Assembly: GCA_021733925.1 (NCBI GenBank)
Contig: JAIPJY010000065.1
Location: 1-35,857, forward strand
Length of the DNA stretch: 35,857 bases
Origin: Prosthecobacter sp.
GTDB lineage: Bacteria; Verrucomicrobiota; Verrucomicrobiia; Verrucomicrobiales; Verrucomicrobiaceae
Direction of reading: 5' to 3'
Of this stretch, positions 33,451 through 35,857 are shown in pieces (the first letter of the stretch is position 1; each line of letters opens with the position of its first letter). Both the position numbers and the translations under genes were made by a program. Below the pieces are notes generated by a model. That model worked only from the letters and a program-made list of their open reading frames with translations. It made no database searches and was not told where the DNA came from.

Positions 33451-34143
33451 ATGGGCCTCGATATCTACGTCATGCCTCTGAACCAATTCTTCAGCGGCGA
33501 TTATACCAGTCCCCTCGAAGCTGCCTTTGGAGCGAAAGCTCACCGCGTTGGGAGTCAGAAGGGCGCAGCACCAGCCGCTGAGGCGATTGAATCTGTATCC
33601 AAACTGCAGGACGCACTGAAGGAAATATTTGGACTGGCGTCAGTGTGGGACGATAGCGGCGAAACGAAAGGCGAGCAGTTTGATTATGGAGCGTTCAATG
33701 CGCTGCGTGCTTTCGCAGCCCACCAGGAATATCCAAGGATGACTGGCGTGTTCCGAAAGAAACCAATCGACTTCAACCCATACGACGATTCGTCGGCCCA
33801 CCCAGGGCTTCTAAAGATTTGGAAAGGAGCCAAGACCCGTTTTCGGCATCTCATTCAGCACGCAGACAATCAGGGCTTCTGGTTTCCTGTAGATTTCGAG
33901 CATCCGATAAATCTCAATCAAAAGACAGGTCTCTTTGCTGGTTCCTCTATTCGCCTATTGTCTGAATTGAACGAGCTTCGATCCATAATCGGACTCACGA
34001 AGTCTTGGACGGATCTGGCAGATGACGAGACTGTTGCAGACGAATCAGATCCGATGGCGACGATCAAGTATGCATGCGCCTTAATGTTCGCTTATGCAGA
34101 CCTCAGCTGCGAACGCAGGCTTCCCATCGTATTTGACGGCTAA
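33451..34143 (+). CDS. Hypothetical protein with MGLDIYV N terminus
   Basis: A 230-residue soluble protein without signal peptide or membrane helices. The opening MGLDIYVMPLNQFFSGDYTSP resembles a scattered family of uncharacterised proteins that begin MGLD.YVG.L...Y.GDW; I know no function. The rest is mixed alpha/beta with an acidic stretch (TDLADDETVADESDP). Base composition is visibly less GC-rich than flanking genes, suggesting recent transfer. The next gene starts 12 bp downstream, so the two form a small operon. Roles such as an anti-phage or toxin-related cassette are possible for such paired small genes, but nothing in the sequence shows it. Confidence 0.7.
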   Translation: MGLDIYVMPLNQFFSGDYTSPLEAAFGAKAHRVGSQKGAAPAAEAIESVSKLQDALKEIFGLASVWDDSGETKGEQFDYGAFNALRAFAAHQEYPRMTGVFRKKPIDFNPYDDSSAHPGLLKIWKGAKTRFRHLIQHADNQGFWFPVDFEHPINLNQKTGLFAGSSIRLLSELNELRSIIGLTKSWTDLADDETVADESDPMATIKYACALMFAYADLSCERRLPIVFDG

Positions 34144-34155
34144 CCACTACACCTT

Positions 34156-34482
34156 ATGAAACTGAGAATAGAGGTGCCGGATGCGAACGAGGACGATGAC
34201 TGGGTGTGTCATCAAGAACTGCCCCTTGGCCAATGGCATTCGGACCGTGCCCATGTCATCCCAGAACTCCTCATTGCTTACGATCAATTGGTCGTCTTGC
34301 CGAATGGCGAAACATTAGATGTTAGTGCCCATTACGGAAAGCACAACGGGCTCTCCTGGATCATGGTGAAAGAACGTGGGACACACAAAGCCAGCATCGA
34401 TGCACTTCGCAATGATCCCCCGCCACGACTCATCTTCACGACATCTGAGGGCATCAGTGTGCGATTGTCGATCGTACAGTAG
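34156..34482 (+). CDS. Hypothetical small protein, partner of the preceding gene
   Basis: A 108-residue soluble protein (MKLRIEVPDANEDDDW...RLSIVQ), not recognised. No signal peptide or membrane segment; acidic N-terminal part, then alternating short hydrophobic stretches that look beta-rich (LIFTTSEGISVRLSIV). Twelve bases after the preceding gene and sharing its lower GC, so probably cotranscribed and co-transferred. Confidence 0.65.
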   Translation: MKLRIEVPDANEDDDWVCHQELPLGQWHSDRAHVIPELLIAYDQLVVLPNGETLDVSAHYGKHNGLSWIMVKERGTHKASIDALRNDPPPRLIFTTSEGISVRLSIVQ

Positions 34483-34717
34483 ATGCGTGTTGAGTTGATT
34501 TAATCACAAAACGTTGCGTTCACTGATCTACCCGTCCCTAGGCGCGTTGTGCTTAATATCCGCCCCTCTACCAGCAGGGAACAGGATGATCCCTGTCCGG
34601 CTCAGTCCTCGGAGTTGCAAAGCGTTGCGCCTTACCCCCAGACCCGCAACTGGACGAGAAAAAGCGCGTCTTCACGGCGGCAATCATGGCTGGTACATGG
34701 CCCACGTTCCCTGAATC
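34483..34717. other. Spacer without a recognised gene
   Basis: Short frames are present but none shows family resemblance or a good start. Nothing further is supported. Confidence 0.4.
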
Positions 34718-34794
34718 GGTGTTTAGAACACCGCTAAAGCACCCCTAAACACCAATAATTAACTAGAAATACCATATTAAACTGGGTTAATTAT
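34718..34794. promoter_or_regulatory. Two inverted repeats ahead of the M48-like gene
   Basis: A perfect 9-bp inverted repeat (34718-34726 with 34745-34753, loop 18 nt) is followed by a second, AT-rich one (34755-34763, ATAATTAAC, with 34786-34794, GTTAATTAT; spacer 22 nt). The second covers the promoter-like AT-rich stretch 38 bp before ATG 34832 and could be an operator. The first could be a weak terminator for the genes upstream. Confidence 0.4.
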
Positions 34795-34831
34795 GAGTCA
34801 TGGTGCCGCTTTCAGGTACTTCGGATTTTTC

Positions 34832-35857
34832 ATGCCTGCCCCCCCAGTCTCACAGCCATTGCCCGACAAGCCAGTGCGCATCGCACCATGGCGCGGGCCG
34901 TTGTATTTTGGGCTTCTGGTCTTGTCCGCCGCCTGCACGCTGGCCCTGCAGATCTGCTATTTCTTGCTGGTGATGGGATTGCTGCTGTGGATGGGCTGGG
35001 AGGCCTGGCTGCTCACCGGACACAAGGCGTGGAGCGAGGTGCTGCATTGGCGCATGATTCCTGAGTTGCTGAAGTTCCTGTTCATGGGTGTCACCTGGGT
35101 GTTCATGCTCCGGCCCCTGCTCCCCCGGGCCAAGCGCGCACAGGTGGCGGTGCAGGTCAGCGTGTCCACGCAGCCGCAGCTTTTTGAGATCATCCACCTG
35201 CTCTCCTGGCATCTCCGTGCGCAGCCGCCAGTGCAGGTGTGGCTGGACAGCACGGTCACCGTGCGCAGTTCCATGATGGGCGGTTTGTCCGGCATCCTTA
35301 GCGGGCAGACGGTGCTGCACCTCGGCCTGCCGGTGGTGTCTGTCATCACCTCGCGCGAACTTGGCGGCCTGCTGGCTCAGGAGCTCAGTTACAGCGCGGG
35401 CGGCATTGGTACGCCCTTTGTACATGTCGTGCGGGAGATGAACGCGTGGTTTTTCCGCGCCGTGCTGGAGCGTGACCCCTGGGAGATTCACACGCATGTG
35501 TCGCCGCAGCGCGAGCCCGAGTGGCACCATCTGGGCCGCAGGCTGATGCGCGGCTGGATGTGGGCGGCCAAAATTCCCTTCATGGTTTTTGCGATCGCTG
35601 CCCGGCTGGTCAGTGCGGTCACGCTCTGGCTCATCCGGCGCTCGGCAGCACGCTGTGGTGCCAATGTGATCGGCACAGACATGTACCGGCGCATGCAGCA
35701 GAAGTTCGCTCTTCTGAGAGGCGCATGGGAGACGGCGCAGCAGGAGATCCAGGAAGGCATCTCTCAGCATCGCCTGCCGGAAAATCTCTCGCTGATCATG
35801 GCGCGTCACGTTGCCACGGAGGCGAAGGAACGGGCATCCGCCCGTGCGGAAGCAGAG
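34832..35857 (+). CDS. M48-like membrane protein with destroyed zinc motif (3' end outside window)
   Basis: An open frame of 342 codons to the window edge. Two N-terminal transmembrane regions (about 24-55 and 82-96) and one at about 248-268 surround a domain resembling membrane M48 peptidases: VWLDSTVTVRSSMMGGLSGI, VLHLGLPVVSVITSRELGGLL, FVHVVREMNAWFFRAVLERD. In active members the segment after GVLA is HEFGHF; here it reads AQELSYS (Gln183, Tyr187), so both zinc histidines are lost. The later third-ligand region, usually EYDADRYE after a transmembrane helix, reads AARCGANVIGTD. It is therefore probably a catalytically dead relative. An in-frame ATG at 34793 would add 13 residues; the one at 34832 is chosen because the earlier one lies in an inverted repeat. 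The minus-strand frame over this region is a shadow. Confidence 0.75.
   Translation, partial: MPAPPVSQPLPDKPVRIAPWRGPLYFGLLVLSAACTLALQICYFLLVMGLLLWMGWEAWLLTGHKAWSEVLHWRMIPELLKFLFMGVTWVFMLRPLLPRAKRAQVAVQVSVSTQPQLFEIIHLLSWHLRAQPPVQVWLDSTVTVRSSMMGGLSGILSGQTVLHLGLPVVSVITSRELGGLLAQELSYSAGGIGTPFVHVVREMNAWFFRAVLERDPWEIHTHVSPQREPEWHHLGRRLMRGWMWAAKIPFMVFAIAARLVSAVTLWLIRRSAARCGANVIGTDMYRRMQQKFALLRGAWETAQQEIQEGISQHRLPENLSLIMARHVATEAKERASARAEAE

Noticed and set aside
34850-35809. 319-residue minus-strand frame near the right end
   Set aside because: His/Gln-rich shadow of the plus-strand M48-like gene, which has recognisable framework motifs and membrane segments.
1-35857. CRISPR arrays, tRNA and rRNA genes
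   Set aside because: No regularly spaced short repeats and no recognisable tRNA or rRNA sequence were seen on either strand.

Overview
The window is GC-rich bacterial DNA, most like a member of the Verrucomicrobiota. This is inferred from gene content rather than from a marker gene: a PEP-CTERM surface protein, a secreted formylglycine-type sulfatase, a DUF4175-like Gln-rich membrane protein, a type II secretion (T2SS) gene set in the order K-L-M-D, and families of structured intergenic repeats. No rRNA, tRNA or CRISPR array was recognised.

Layout. (1) Positions 1-7034: a highly reducing type I polyketide synthase (PKS) on the minus strand, cut inside its ketoreductase domain by sequence that looks like an insertion-sequence end, next to a perfect 26-bp inverted repeat. 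(2) 7187-11937: two tandem 788-residue FtsX/MacB-type ABC permeases, divergent from the PKS, with no ATPase or adaptor in view. (3) 11938-12760: a gene-poor spacer with a sigma-factor C-terminal remnant. (4) 12761-20072: a heavy-metal (probably Cu(I)/Ag(I)) efflux operon made of two small Cys-rich lipoproteins, a TolC-type outer membrane protein, a CusB-like adaptor and an enlarged CusA-like RND pump. (5) 20073-24852: spacer with an IS30 transposase remnant, a NarL-type two-component pair (minus strand), a PEP-CTERM protein, and two copies of a 66-bp repeat that bracket this block. (6) 24853-29627: a decaying T2SS fragment. gspK and gspM are intact, gspL has two in-frame stops, and gspD has lost its N0 domain and has two frameshifts. 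(7) 29724-33191: a Gln-rich membrane protein and a convergent sulfatase, separated by an elaborate cruciform-forming repeat. (8) 33451-34482: two small unrecognised genes with different composition. (9) 34832-end: an M48-like membrane protein whose zinc-binding motif is destroyed, running off the window.

How the parts relate. The metal operon is the clearest functional unit: periplasmic Cys/His/Met-rich lipoproteins and the adaptor's two metal-binding modules would feed the RND pump and outer membrane channel. The PKS and the permease pair may have formed a lipid or polyketide synthesis-and-export locus, as heterocyst glycolipid PKS and DevBCA-type exporters do in cyanobacteria, but here the PKS is truncated. 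Damage is concentrated in the PKS 3' end and the T2SS genes while neighbouring genes are intact. This argues for real gene decay and mobile-element activity rather than poor sequence quality.
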